DNA of 64,000 nt from positions 92,767,912 to 92,831,911 of the forward strand of contig CM043963.1 of NCBI GenBank assembly GCA_014529385.2, in the 5' to 3' direction. Made by a program: the position numbers and the translations under genes. Every line of letters starts with the position of its first letter. The first letter of the stretch is position 1. Under the pieces are notes generated by a model. The model saw only the letters and a program-made list of their open reading frames with translations. It did no database searches and had not been told where the DNA came from. Origin of the DNA: Adiantum capillus-veneris (Eukaryota > Streptophyta > Polypodiopsida > Polypodiales > Pteridaceae). Positions 30,765 through 43,411 of the stretch are shown piece after piece.

Positions 30765-33640
30765 TTTGGCATGGGGTTGATCCCATACCCACAATTCACT
30801 ATAGCTTCTTACTATAAATTCTGGGTGCAAGTCTAGGGCTTTTGTAATCGGCCAGTGGAGCAGGGGAGTATGTGGCCATATAAGATTCAAAAGGTAGAAG
30901 AGGGTGATGTCCACCACTAATGGGGCCACTACGGTAGATAGAGTGAATTACCTTTAGTAGGTTATTGTAAAATGAAGAATCCACTTTCAAGCAGTCCATA
31001 ATAATATTATCTAGAAAGTTGACTTGAGGATCTCTTCGTCAGAGAGCTTAGATAAGGTTATGTTGATTTGGCCATTGATGTGCTCCATTTCTTCCATGTA
31101 AGATTTCTCAAGTGTGGAGGAGGCATCCTTTAATTCTTGTTTAGGAAACCTTGCTCTTCAACGATAGTGAGGAAGAGAAGAGACCCTCCTCCGTGTCTAC
31201 AACATGTGTTGGAGGCTTTCCAATCAACGAGCAAAGAAAACCGAGCGAAGCCAATTTTTGAGCAAATATGAGAAACACCTTTGACAAATTGATGCGAGCA
31301 CAAGGTATATTGAAGAAAATACTCATGTCATTTTGGATTCAACCATCTTCTCAACATGAATGGTCATACTTTTAAAATTACCACAAAGCAACAACCATAT
31401 TCCAAACCACAGAAGTACATATAAATCGGTTAATTATGGATGCATAAAAAATGTCTAAAAAGGTAAAAACAAACAAACGTTCACCAAGCCTATGAGAAGT
31501 AGATAGAACAACCTTGTAAATTTGAGAAATCTCATGATCAAGAGCATAAACATGCTCTCCTATATTATTTTCATTGCACTGAATCTTTACATGCTCTCTG
31601 ACAAAGTGAGAGTATGTAGAGAGAAATCTCTACCATCAATGTCGGAATGTTGCTTAATAGCTGTATCAACTTTGATCGTATGCACGTAACTATCAAACAT
31701 GAGCGCTAGTCTCTAACCTCGTTGAGGGCCATACACAGTAATGTGTCTTCTCATTGCATAGAGCGGATATTGAACGTAAAGTTGCAAACAAATTTTTGAA
31801 GACACAAGTTTATGTTCCAGGAGGAAATCATTCTTTTGGTCAAACCATACAAAATATTATAGAAATGGGCGTGGATAGGGCCTTAATTTGCAGAAAAGAT
31901 ATTTTGATAATCATTGCACAACCAGAATGTCAAAGCAATAATTGTCCGCCACACAACATAAATGACGTTTAGAATTTATAGTGACAAATAAATATAAATA
32001 GTAAAAATCAATAAAGCCCACGAAGCCAACACACTCATCAAGGGGAAAAATCTATTACGAAATCACCATCAAATCCATTGGGAAATCAAACTTGACATTC
32101 GTTTTGATTTTTATTTTAAAAAAAATACCAAAGCTCAACCAACCATCACGTGTGAACCCACTGCAAAGGTAGTGTTTCATAGGACTCTTTGTGTAGAACT
32201 CTCTATTCGAAGTCCTCTCTTTGACCACCTCTCTGTTCACTTAATGCTTCTCTCCCATCTCACTTTGCTTGTCTTTCTCTTGCCTAGATCACCAGGTCGT
32301 CTCTAATAGCCCTCGACTCGACAACAACCCCACTCGGCCCATCGTAGCCTAGCCCTACTCAGCTCTTTAATTATAGCTTAGCCCCGCTAAACTCGGCCCC
32401 TCTCAGCTCAGCCCCTCTCAAACTGGGTTCAACCTATAAACTTATTCATGATCTGTGGAAGGCCGGGCTAATGAATGTCATGTCGAATGCCGTGTGAGGA
32501 GGTTGGGCCTTGATATGTGGAAGGCCAGGCTAATGCGGGATGCATGACGTGTCCATGGACGTGTCACCCAAGATGTCCATGTAAAGGAGGGACATGGACA
32601 TGTAGATGATGTCGGTGGCCAGCTATAAAATGGCACGAGCGGGGACACCATGCAAGAGCGGGTCGCCAGTGCATCACAACACCCCTACATTGGATTCCAC
32701 ATCAAACCATAGCCTTGCAACGGCCACGGCGGCAGCGGGACTGTCAGGTGGCGAAGTTGGAGAATGGTCACATCAGTGGAAGATCGAGGTGTCTCAGATC
32801 AACAAAGAAGAAGTGGCTTGCACTCAGATGAACAAATAGATAAAGGAAGCATCACACTCACACGGTGGCAGTAAGAGGAGGAGCATCCAAAGTGGACAAT
32901 GACAAACTAACAATCTGTGAAGATTTGGGACCTAAACACTGGCAAAAGCGACCTAAAAACGGCGAGAATTTCAAGTTTGCCTTTATTTTCTTGTGTTAGG
33001 AAAAATGTATATTTCTAGCCCTGCGCTAAACCTATTGTTTGTTGGTGGATGAAGGATCATCACCAAAGCCATTTCTTAACTTTACAATTGGCATTTTGAC
33101 GGTAATCTCTTCTAATGATAGGCTAGGCAAAAGTGTTTCCCTCTTGATTGTTATAATGGCGCTGTCAACTTGGCCTCTTCAAGTGCAATGTGCTTGACAA
33201 ATAAACCGCATTTGTATAACATGTAAAGGAGCATTACGTTTGCTTGAAGACGCTGTTGGAACTAGTTCGCGTTTGCGTGGACTCGTTTTGACAACTTACA
33301 CAAGGCTATAGTGGAGGCGAAATTTGGTGGCTTGCTGGTTGTAATCGCGGCAAAACCTGTCGGCTAGAGCACCGATGACAGCAAGCTGCAAACAACTGGC
33401 TGATTCGAATATGCTATGGAAACCAAGGTGCCTTGCAAGGCGTCAGCGATGCGGAAGCATGTGGAGCTCCAAAGAGTTGAGGGGGCCGAGCATCATTGAG
33501 CGAGCACATTCAGCATGCTCGTGCATGCACACACACGCTACCTCAAAGGCGTTTAGTGCCCTTCCATGGTCATGTGGATGGCGACGGGGTCAAAACCTGA
33601 TCTTGAGAGTTAGCTTGAGAGTCTGTGTTTGCAATCGCAT
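30765..33640. other. Unassigned region right of the CACTA element
   Basis: No domain is recognised on either strand. Short open frames (for example 31754-31972 plus, 30799-30999 minus, 31141-31326 minus) have no recognisable motif. There are short local repeats such as GGAAGGCCGGGCTAATG/GGAAGGCCAGGCTAATG near 32458-32535 and GTCCATG inversions near 32550-32600. It may be decayed transposon DNA. Confidence 0.5.
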
Positions 33641-33649
33641 CGTCAAGTG

Positions 33650-33845
33650 ATCTTGACCGGGAGCAGTCGGCCTAGCACGACTTGCAGCCGTTTGCTGACC
33701 TCCGTCAGGAATGATTGCTGTCTGGTGTGACCTGCAATAGCCAGCCTAGCTCGCGACCGGGAGCAGTTGGCCTAGCACGACCTGCAGCCATTTGCTAACC
33801 TCCATCAGGAATGACTGCTGGCCTGCAATAGCAAGCCCAACTCCA
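33650..33845. repeat. Tandem duplication of about 100 bases
   Basis: The segment starting GACCGGGAGCAGTCGGCC (33656) recurs at 33757 with about 8% changes, including the shared CAGGAATGAYTGCTG. No coding function is evident. Confidence 0.85.
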
Positions 33846-33987
33846 TCCTGCCTCGGCAGTCATTGCTTCCCAACCTACAAAACGTAGGTCACCTCCACCA
33901 TAGCCTTGTGGAAGCTATCGAAACCAATCCGCGCCGACGCGGACTGGTAGTTCATGTGTGCCTTTTTACACGTTATACAGATGAGGT

Positions 33988-34090
33988 TTTTTGTATAATG
34001 GTTTGATTTAAAAAAGAGAAAATTACCAATATGCTCAATAATTTGTACAATGGTTTGATTTTAAAAAAGAGAAAATTAACAAAATGCTCC
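33988..34090. repeat. Two-copy repeat of about 55 bases, AT-rich
   Basis: TTGTATAATGGTTTGATTTAAAAAAG and its variant TTGTACAATGGTTTGATTTT, each followed by AGAGAAAATTA and AATATGCTC/AAATGCTCC. This separates the unassigned region from gypsy-3. Confidence 0.8.
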
Positions 34091-34343
34091 TTAATTTGAA
34101 AAAATTCCCAAATACTTTTCAAATATGAAAAATTCCCAGAATTCTCTTCAATTTTTTCAAAATTCTCAAAACACCCCGAACTAACCTCGCAAAGGTTTAC
34201 AAAAACAAATTTTTTTGCAACTCTTCATAGGAAGATAGGTTCTCCTCAAAGAAGAAGATAGAGCTAGGATTTAAGATGGTATTAAGGGCTCTTCAAATGA
34301 AACTGTTCATCACTTTTGAACATAGAGGCCTCTATTTGTGAGA

Positions 34344-36666
34344 TCATTGGTGAATAATCTTGTTTAATATGCTAAAAGATAAATCTCCATTGTCATTAAC
34401 ATTAGAGAAATCTGTTTTGATAGTGATATGGTTTAGCGCTCGATAGTCCACACACATGCGGTATGTACCATCTTTCTTCTGCACTAAAAGAACTGGAGAA
34501 CAAAAGGGAGAGGAGCTAGGCCTCACCATCCCTTTGTCTACCAATTCTTGTACTTGCCTCATGATCTCCTCTTGTTGAGCTTAGGAAACTTGATAAGGAG
34601 GCTTGTTAGGCGGTGAGCTTCCTGGTAGGAGCTCAATTCGATGGTCATCATCCCCTCGTTTTGGAGGTTAAGTCCATAGGGATATCATAGATAAAAACAT
34701 GTTGGAATCCATTTAGAAAATTAGACAAGTCTAACTCTTCTTGATTCCTACCATCTTTATATGATAAAACATACAGACCTTTTATGGATTGTTTGACAAA
34801 AATTATGTACGCAAAAATTGAGCTTTTCATTGATTTGTCAAAATCAGGAATATTAACAAGGGGTATGGTACGACCAGGCTCATTAGCATCGATGTACATG
34901 TTCTTTTCCCTATACTTGAAATACAGTCTTCTTTCAAGGAACTTTACATTAACAGCGATACGGTCAAACCATGGTGCCCCTAAGATGACATCTTCATGCT
35001 TGAGAGGAGAGATGAAGAAATATACTTTGTCAACATAGCCTTGGACATGAAGCCTCAATTTCCCAATCAAGGGAGTCACTGCAGCTTCTTGGCCCTTAAG
35101 GCTCCATCAGCTACAACAACATCTCCCATATCATGAGCTTGAATGGCTAACTTGGTGGCCAACACCGTGGATATGAAATTGTGAGTAGAGTCAGGGTCAA
35201 AAAGGATGAAGGCATCATGCTCCCTTACCTTTCCCCAAGCATAGGAGAGAGGTGATCCTTTGCAAATGAGCATCCTCTTTTGGAGCTTCGATTGTGGAAG
35301 CTCTAGGAGTCTCATTGCGGGCATTTTTTTGGGGGCAAGAACGATAGCCATGTCCTTGATCCCCACACTTAAAACATTTGTGGTCCTTACGAAAAACTTC
35401 TAGCTCTTCATGAGAGAGTTTATTTTTACCTTTGTAAATCCCCTTCTCCTTGGACCCATTTTTGTTGTTGTTATTGGAATTGCCTTGGAAAGAGTTTTGG
35501 ACATTGTTCTTCCCCTTTGCTTCATTTCGATCTTTGTTTTCCATGGGCTTAATGGCATTCCTTTTAGCCCCTTGTTGGAAATTGATGCACGAAACGACCA
35601 TAGTGTGGTGAATTACTTCGGTGATATAACTAGGCCGTTGGGAGTTGACATACTCAGCCATTTCTTCAGGTAATCCTGCACAGAATTGTTGCTTTTACTC
35701 AGCAAAGTCTATCTTCTGGAAGGCAGTAGCCTTGAGATGTAAACCCCAAAACTTGTCCACATATTTGTGGATATACTCGTTGGAGAGCAGCTTCAAACTT
35801 CGCCATTCGGTAAGCACTTTGTCCTTTGCATCGCTTGCAAGTAATTTCTTCATGATGGAAACTCATAGAGTTTTCCATGTCTTTGGGGCTTCACCGTTAC
35901 CACAAAGACTAGCCCACCATTGACAAGCAGATTTTTGGAAGTACATAGCTACATTTTGTAGCTTGGAGGACTCTGTAAAGTCCTCATCTCCAAAGGCCGC
36001 ATCACATTGCTGTATGAAGGGGCCAATACTTTGTTGATAGCACCAAAAGTGCCATCATAGGTAAGAAAAGAGATACTCTTTCCTCCCTCTTTGAACTTCT
36101 TGAGCTTTTTGAACCTTCTCCAAGCGCAGTAGAATTTGCGATGGCCTCTCCTCTTGTATACTGTAGGAGAATAGTTGTTGCTTTCATCGAAAGAGAAGGA
36201 AGGTGAAGAAGGAGAAGAGAGTGACCTCTTTCTTGCCTTTTTATTCCTTTGTTTCCTCTCTTCCCTTTTGGAGTGATGAGGAGAAGGACTATGGGTTGGC
36301 TGTTTCCTCTTGGAGGAGTTGGCAATTGTCTAGAGCATCATCTTCGTGGAGCCGCATCTTCAAAGGAACTTAGTGATTCACTTCTTTCTCGTTCTTTGAA
36401 TTCCTCCTCTCTTATGGAAGAGAGTCTTCTTCTAGGAGTCTCATTAAGAGGTCTCCTAACCACTCTCTCTCTCTTCTTGGAGAGGAAGGGAAATTCCATA
36501 AGCATGAAGTTGGTGAGTAACTTCGTCTTGCAAAGCAGGGTTGCCCATAGCTTGTTGCAACCTAGTAACAAGATAAGTAAAAAACATGGGGGCATCATCA
36601 TTAGCACCTTCATGCAAAATCAAAGTTGTCAATAATCATTCTACTCTCTTGGTTATTATCAGCCAT
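34344..36666 (-). pseudogene. gypsy-3 gag-protease-RT, broken
   Basis: Gag starts MADNNQESRMIIDNFDF at 36666 and meets a stop after about 18 codons, then continues in shifting frames. The clean part (35661 downward) contains a Gln/Asn-rich linker, a CCHC knuckle (CFKCGDQGHGYRSC) and a protease region with FILFDPDSTHNFIS. The usual DSGSTHNFI motif has lost its catalytic glycine there. Next come GAPWFDRIAVNVKFLERRL, ELLPGSSPPNKPPYQVS and the RT start ([35 protein letters not shown]). Homology then stops. The gene would make capsid, protease and RT of a gypsy element; the motif loss and breaks make it a relic. Confidence 0.8.
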
Positions 36667-37042
36667 GCTAATTAAACTTATGTATAAATTACTTTGTGCT
36701 TTGGTACCCTCAAAATCTTAGTCACTACTCTTCTTTATTTGAAAATTAGTTCTCAAGCAGCCACACCCGTGGTTTAGACAGTGTTGATTGCAAAGACTAG
36801 TGGAGAGAGTCTAACATTGCTCGGTTGATTATGGTTCCTGCTGAGCTTGCTAGTAGATCAATAATGGTTAAGCCAAAGGCAAGCTCTGAGAGACTCCATT
36901 ATTAAGACTATAGTTTCCAACAGTGTACCTCGAACTAAGTCCTTTTCAACCAAGATAATAGATCCCTATCCCACTTACCCTATTGCAATGAACATATCCA
37001 ACTTAAGGACCTCTCTTCTTAAGCAAGAAAAGAGAAATCAAT

Positions 37043-37055
37043 GTCTCTAATACCA
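37043..37055 (-). other. gypsy-3 primer-binding site
   Basis: The minus strand reads TGGTATTAGAGAC, one substitution from TGGTATCAGAG, one base inside the LTR end (TGTAATGG at 37057 on the plus strand). Confidence 0.72.
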
Positions 37056-37056
37056 A

Positions 37057-37750
37057 TGTAATGGACATGGCCTATGAACTTTGAGAATAGTGGAATTAAG
37101 AGAATTAGAGTGAGCATTTTTATGAGACTAGTTTGAGAACATAGAGGGTGAACTTAATTAGCGGTAACAACATAACCATTATACTTAATTAACTTGGCAT
37201 GAACAATACCTTTTCAAGAGAGAGAGTGTAGAACTTGACAACAGTGGACCGGATTTATGTGGAGCCGGTCTCCCCTCCAATAGGCTTTTGTATTATAGAT
37301 TCTCCCATAAAGAGAGACTTGGTATAATACAATCTTTGTGTTCCTTGTGACCTAGGTGATGCAATAAAGATGGAAAGCTTCATGCATCACGAGCATAACA
37401 TAAACTTGTAAAAGAATTAACCATACCTGGACTCAGTCCCAAGGCCTCAAACACCTTTAAAGGTGGAAAGAGCTAGAGAGGAATGAGAGTAGGGAACATG
37501 AAGAAGAAGTATCATATGAGAAAGAGATAGTTCCTCAATTATCATCACTCTTGTTGCATATCATAGCATAATAGAATAATAATGATGATGATGAAGATGG
37601 CAAGCTTAAGCATTGAAGCGTGTCTCTTGGTTGGATTTCCATTCCATAACCAAGAGTGTTGGTGTAGGTTCTCAACTTCTCAACAATCTTGGAGAAGGAG
37701 ATGGAGTTCTTGCACTTTCACCAAGTGATAATGAGCTTGTGAGTGTGTGT

Positions 37751-37794
<44 letters not shown>

Positions 37795-38213
37795 ACCCCC
37801 CAAGAACACCCCTAGCTTCCTTGGCTGACCCCTCCTTGTAGCTCAAGCTTCAATTTGATTGGACCCCTACAAGCTTAGCCAATCACATACATAATGCATA
37901 TCAAGCAACCATGCCAACCTTAGGACAAGTTTCCCCCTTTCCCCTTTGAGAGAGAGGACTTGATAAATGCATAAACAATCAATTTAATTAGCTAAATTAT
38001 CATTGGACCCCTTTAGAGCCAACCAATAGGATTTAGGCACCTTATGAGGGCAACATGGAGAGGAATTTGATGTGTGTCCTTGTTGCTTCTTTCGACTAGG
38101 ATTGCCTTGTGTGAGGGTGTGTGTGTTCTCTCTGATGATCCTACAATTAGGGCTCGCCCCCCCATGAGTAGGGATGTTGGTTGACTTTTGGAACACCTTA
38201 AGCCCCTCAAGCA
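37057..38213 (-). repeat. gypsy-3 LTR, outer end undefined
   Basis: Begins TGTAATGGACATGG (plus strand) at the primer site. It contains a (GA) run (37757-37790) and no coding signal. No second copy is in the window and no matching CCATTACA terminus is found, so its extent is inferred only up to the gypsy-4 insertion. Confidence 0.45.
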
Positions 38214-39439
38214 TGTCACGTGCACATCTAACCCTATGTGTACGTGTACAAGCTACTTCATGACATGGGTTCAATTTACTTACCTTAGGAAGTGTTCTGG
38301 CACTTTTGTGAGTCTGTTCGTAGACCATGCACGTTATAGACACTTAGAGTAAATGCATATCCTCTGGTTGCACACAACATGATCATCAGATTTTCATCAA
38401 AACCCATGAGGAGCATTTTTACAGTGCATAGACGATTTTCCCTATTTTAGCCAATTTTCACTTATTATTTTTAAGTGACTTTTGTTGGGAACTAGGTAGG
38501 GCAATTTTGACAAACAAGTACTTAAAAACCCAAGCGCTAGCATTTTTGACAGAAGAGGCAACAAGAATCGCGTGTTCAATATGCACCTTCTCAGCAGGAC
38601 CCCCACGGGACACCTAACATTTTTGGAGCAGAGACCCTAGCGTTTTCTGCATCAGCAACAACTAGCGTTTTCAGCAAAACAAGCCCAGTGTTTTTGCATT
38701 TACAACAGCCTGGCGACAGAAGACTATAGATCAGCCCTAGCATTAGCAGATTTCCATAGCAGAACAAAATTCAGCCTAGCATTTTTGGGTCAGCAAGCAA
38801 GCTTAGAGTTTTGCAGATTCACCGCCAACAGAACCTAGATCTAGACCAACGTTTTTAGTTTTCAGCACATAGACACCATAGAGCAAGTCCCGAACCTCGC
38901 AGATCTCACCTTCATGCAGCAGATCCTCGCCGCACGGTCAGATGCAATGTAGTTTGCAGATTCAGTCCAGAAAACGCAGATTTCAGCATCTGCGTTTTCA
39001 GCGCGTCGTTGGCGCATTGTCGCCATCGGCAGCATCACCGACATAGAGTCATAATTCAACAGATACAAGATTTGCAGATTTCAGCCATTAGGATTTTTAG
39101 ATTTTAGCCCGTCTCATCGTCGTCCTCATCATCGTTGACATCGTCAGCAAGTCCATTGCATTGTAGAGATTTGTGCAATCAATAATAGACCGCTCTCTCC
39201 ATAGAGAGTGGGGCCTTCGGAGGATGGTTTGACAACATTCTGGTGTCGTATTCTTCTCTCTCTATCTCTTAGTCTCAACACCTTCATTCACAATGTTTAT
39301 CCACTTTGTTTGTGATCACTTGCACTCTCTCACTAAAGGAACGGAAGGCTCTCCCTTCCGTAAGTAAAAGGAACCTTGAGCACAGTTCGGAGCACTCATC
39401 TTGAGCAAAGTTCAATATTCACTTCTGCTACACCTTATA
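38214..39439 (+). repeat. gypsy-4 5' LTR
   Basis: About 1226 bp, TGTCACGTGC to ACCTTATA. The middle holds many degenerate copies of CCTAGCGTTTTTGCA / AGCAGATTTCAGC phrases. Confidence 0.88.
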
Positions 39440-39440
39440 T

Positions 39441-39452
39441 TGGTATTTGAGC
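39441..39452 (+). other. gypsy-4 primer-binding site
   Basis: TGGTATTTGAGC, two changes from the methionine-tRNA complement, one base after the LTR. Confidence 0.7.
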
Positions 39453-40004
39453 TTTGACAGTGTTCTGTATCACTAAAGGAAAGAAGCACATAATTTTTTT
39501 TGCTTGTTGCGATCGCACGTAACCCAAGTCCTCTTGGGCGTGTCGATTTTTAATTGTGTTTTTGAAGAGTGACAAGAAACCCAAGAAAGAAGGGCTTGTC
39601 CAGCCTCCCCTTGTTTCTCTTTTCACTCATTGAGAGCGGACCGTGCACTTAGCGGCCGGCCAATCAACATGAGGTGGGAAAAAGCAACCTTGGTGTGAGC
39701 GCAAGGCCGCCAAGGGGTGCGCCCACGAGAAAGAGAAGATCTCGGGTAAGAAAGATCCTTCTCTAACACAGATTGCAAGCTCAAGGAGAACCTCAATAAC
39801 CTCAAGACCCTCAAGAACCCAAGAACCAAGAACCACAAGAACCCAAGTTCCTCGGGAACTTAAGAACCAATGACTTCAGTGTATGGTCATTACCCAAAGC
39901 GAAATGGATACTTCACATGGAGGTGATGAGCATGGCAGTGGTGGCGAAGAATAATTTTCCCCACCATGAGGTTTTTCTGACCCTCCCCCTTCCCCATATA
40001 CACC

Positions 40005-40700
40005 ATGGATACCAAATTCTATGGATCTTTGGTCAAGTCGATGATGGACAAGAGGATACAACAAGAAGCGCCACACACCGCCTTGGAGCGAGAGCGTGAG
40101 GAAAGAAAAACAGAAAGAATGGCAGCCATAGAGCATTGATACGAAGAAATAATGGTAGCCATAGCACGGGAACACAAAGAAAGACAGTTAGAACGCGATG
40201 CAAGAAGAGCAAAAAGAAAAGCAGAAATGGATCACGAGCACCAAGAAAGAAAAGCAAAATTGGCTCGCGAGCACAAAGAAAGTTGTTTAGCCTTTGAGCG
40301 TGAGCGTGATCAAGTGCAATTGGTGGTCCAACAGAGAGCCCAACACATGACATAGTTGTTGCGACTCTTTTCTAGTGTGTAGGCACAGATTGCAAAGGAT
40401 CCTGAGAAGGAGACTCTCTCAGTCTCTTCTTTTCCAAAGCATGACACACATGATTTGCTTGACAATGATAAGCATGATGATTTGCATAATATAGATGTGA
40501 TTACTCACAAGCATGATGATTTGCATGATCAAGATGTGATTGTTCACAAGGATGATGGTTTAGTTGATGCTTTTTCTAGTGAAGCTAACCTCATTGCAGA
40601 TTCGATCAATCATGAAGAACCGATCTTGGCTCTCGGTCGAGGTCCAAAGACCCCCACAAGAAGATTTGATCAATCACGAAGAACCGATCTTGGCTCTTGA
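40005..40700 (+). pseudogene. gypsy-4 charged coiled-coil ORF with repeats
   Basis: Starts MDTKFYGSLVKSMMDKRIQQ. A highly charged helical stretch follows (LEREREERKTERMAAIEH, IAREHKERQLERDARRAKR, KAEMDHEHQERKAKLAREHK), then 13-residue repeats KHDDLHNIDVITH / KHDDLHDQDVIVH, then a duplicated segment NHEEPILAL. Same-frame stops occur at 40137 (TGA), 40353 and 40380 (TAG). No known domain is recognised. Its place after the primer site is that of gag, so it may be a gag-like protein of a non-autonomous family, but that is inference. A second short frame near 41241-41459 shows no known motif. Confidence 0.5.
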
Positions 40701-40732
40701 GTCAAGGTCCAAAGAACCCCCACATGAAGTAT
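40470..40732 (+). repeat. Two in-frame minisatellites in gypsy-4
   Basis: 39-base units start at 40470 and 40509, with a partial third at 40548. A roughly 63-base unit containing GAAGAACCGATCTTGGCTCT occurs at 40613 and 40677. Both unit lengths are multiples of three. Confidence 0.85.
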
Positions 40733-41470
40733 TATGTGTACGAATGATTAGTTAGCACGCACTGTTCGAGTGTTTCATTCGTGATGCTTTTTGTACTTTA
40801 GTCACCGTCCTTATGTGATCCCTTTTCATAGGCATGACATATTGTACGTTGAACATGATTCACTCATGAATGAGCACCGATATATACGGATTACTCGTGA
40901 GAAGCTGAAATGTTTTCATTCAAGGAATTCACATTCCATGTTTCTTCCTTGGCATTACACAGTATCTGAAAGAGCACAAGAAGGATTGAGCATCAAGCAT
41001 CGGCATTTCCATTGTGATTTGCCACAATTGATTGATTTAGATCATAAAGACAAGTTTTGATTCCATTGTTTGTGTGTGTTTGATGAACCGTTTTGATGTT
41101 CATCTACATTGCATGGACAGTCTTTAAAGAAGACTAGAATTTTTCCATTCACTTTACATGGAATGGGTATGTTCATGTTTTTGTGTTGGTAGTGGTTTCA
41201 GGAATTTTCATTCTCAGAGATTCTTGATGAAGGTAGACGCATGACTACAGAAAAAGTTGAAGCATTGAAGGAGCCACATATGACTTTGTGTCGCTTTCGA
41301 CACGGCCCAAAGAAGCAAGTGTTGCAGACCTTTATGAAGTTCAAGTATCGCATGACCCACGCATCAGAGTGGGCCGATGAAGAGTCCTTTACAAGATTCC
41401 AGATGTTGTTGGTGATCTTCCTAGATGCCATACAATTCGGTACCAGTACCTCACTTTGAAAAGGAGGGGA

Positions 41471-42664
41471 TGTCACGTGCATTTCTAACCCTAAGTGTAA
41501 GTGGACAAGCTACTTCATGACATGGGTTCAGTTTGGCTAGCTTAGGAAGTGTTATGGCACTTTTGTGAGTCTGTTCACAGATCGTGCACGTCCAGACACT
41601 TAGAGTAGATGCATATCCTCTGGTTGCACATAGCATGATCATCAGATTTCCATCATAACCCATCAGGAGAATTTTTACAGTGCATAGACCTATTTTTTCT
41701 ATTTTAGCCAATTTTCACTTATTATTTTTATGTGACTTTTGTTGGGAACTAGGTAGGGCAATTTTGACAGCCAAGTACTTAAGAAACCCAAGCGCTAGCA
41801 TTTCTGATAGAAGAGGCAACAGGAACTTAGTGTTCAACATACATCTTCTCAGTAAGACCCCCACAAGACACCTAGCGTTTTTGGAGGAGAGACCCTAGCG
41901 TTTTCTGCATCAGCAACAACTAGCATTTTTAGCAAAACAAGCCCAACGTTTTTGCATTTGTAGCAGCCTGGTGACAGAAGACTACAGATCAGCCCTAGCG
42001 TTAGCAAATTTCCGCAGCAGAACAGAATTCAGCCTAGCGTTTTTGGATCATCAAGCAGGCTTAGCATTTTGCAGATTCACCGTGACAGAACCCCGATCTA
42101 GACCAGCGTTTTCAGTTTTCCGCACATAGACACCGTAGAGAAATTCTCGAACCTCGCAGATCTCACCTTCCCACAACAGATCCTCGTCGCAAGATCAGAT
42201 CCAGCGTAGTTTGCAGATTGAGCCCGAAAAACAAAGATTTCAACATCTGCATTTTTAGCACATTGTCGTCACATCGTCGCCATCGACATCGTCACCGACA
42301 AAGAGTCAGAATTCAATAGGTATAAGATTTGCAGATTTCAGCCCGTCTTGTCATCATCCTCATCGTCATTGGAAAGTCCATTGCATTGTAGAGATTTGTG
42401 CAATCAATAGTAGACCGCTCCCGCCATAGAGAGTGGGACCTTCGAAGGAGGGTTTGACAAAATTCTTGTGTCGTATTCTTCTCTCTCTATCTATCAGTCT
42501 CAGCACCTTCATTCACAATGTTTATCCACATTGTTTGTGATTACTTGTACTCTCTCACTAAAGAAACGGAAGGCTCTCCCTTCCGTAAGTAAAAGGAACC
42601 TTGAGCACATCTCGGAGCACTCATCTTGAGCAAAGTTCAATATTGGCTTCCGCTGCACCTTATA
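41471..42664 (+). repeat. gypsy-4 3' LTR
   Basis: About 1194 bp following the polypurine tract GAAAAGGAGGGGA; ends ACCTTATA next to the aagca duplication. Confidence 0.9.
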
Positions 42665-43028
42665 AAGCACCTTAGTCATGGAGCACCTTAAGTACCTTAG
42701 TCATAAAGCACCTCAAGCACCGTAGTCAACAAGCACGACAAGCATCTCAAGCTTGGGTCGGGTTCCCACCTCAAGCACATCCCTAGCTTTTCTAATGTCC
42801 TAGGTCTAAGGACTTTTAACACTGACCTTTGGAGCTCTTTAATGAAGCTAACCCTAAGGTCTTTAAGATCCATTAGCTAGCATTGATATTTGATAGACCA
42901 TTATTAAAGATCCAAAAACACATGTCTATATTCTATCCCTTATTCCCGTTTATTCTCCCACATTAAATGATCAGTTTAATATGAGAAAATCATTGGGTTG
43001 GTTAGATATTAGATTTTATGACATTTCG
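42665..43028. repeat. AGCACCTCAAGCACCTTAGTC-type short repeats and unassigned DNA
   Basis: AGCACCTTAGTCAT and AGCACCTCAAGCACC phrases repeat about five times to 42780 and match the sequence just left of gypsy-4 (38190-38213), so gypsy-4 inserted into this array. The remainder to 43028 has no recognised feature. Confidence 0.7.
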
Positions 43029-43411
43029 TGTGAGGTCTCCGCCTTGTTACCATATCCATTTGGCAATAGGAGGGTACCTGACATGTCGCTAGGCCCTCAT
43101 CGCTTGAGAAAACATAGTCAATAAGGAATTGATTTCTAATGGACGGTCTCTCGTCACCAAGTAACTTGAGCCAAACCATTGACAAGGGTTCCTAGCTCTG
43201 TCTCATAGGGAAAGCATGAACTAATACAAGAATTTTATATGTCCCTAATTCTGACCTTCCAAAAGAGAGAAATTCGAAATACCTTTTTCCCCATAGCTTT
43301 CAGGGGCACGTATATTTGGGACTTCTCGACTCTTACCACAATGAATCTCTAATTTTGCTTCTCTTAATAAGAGGGAGTGGAGAGTTTCTCGACTAATTGA
43401 GACCACCCATC

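Larger units (their letters stand above)
34344..38213 (-). mobile_element. Ty3/gypsy element gypsy-3, truncated in reverse transcriptase
   Basis: Read on the minus strand: an LTR whose inner end is at 37057, a primer site (37043-37055), a leader of about 380 bases, gag from ATG 36666, protease, and the first part of reverse transcriptase, which loses homology near 34410. The pol remainder and the second LTR are missing. The LTR outer end is not defined; the gypsy-4 insertion at 38214 may lie inside it, in which case gypsy-3 LTR sequence would resume after 42664. Confidence 0.75.
38214..42664 (+). mobile_element. Non-autonomous LTR retrotransposon gypsy-4
   Basis: Direct repeats of about 1.2 kb (38214-39439 and 41471-42664) are flanked by perfect aagca duplications (38209-38213, 42665-42669). 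A primer-site-like TGGTATTTGAGC follows the left LTR (39441-39452), and a clear polypurine tract precedes the right one (41458-41470). The LTRs start TGTCACG but end ACCTTATA, so the terminal dinucleotide is TA rather than CA. The 2.0-kb interior has no protease, RT, RNase H or integrase. Replication would need enzymes from another element. The LTRs are roughly 90% alike by eye, so the insertion is old. Confidence 0.88.

Noticed and set aside
31754-31972. Short plus-strand ORF as an enzyme fragment
   Set aside because: No motif of any family is convincing; 72 codons in AT-rich DNA is expected by chance.
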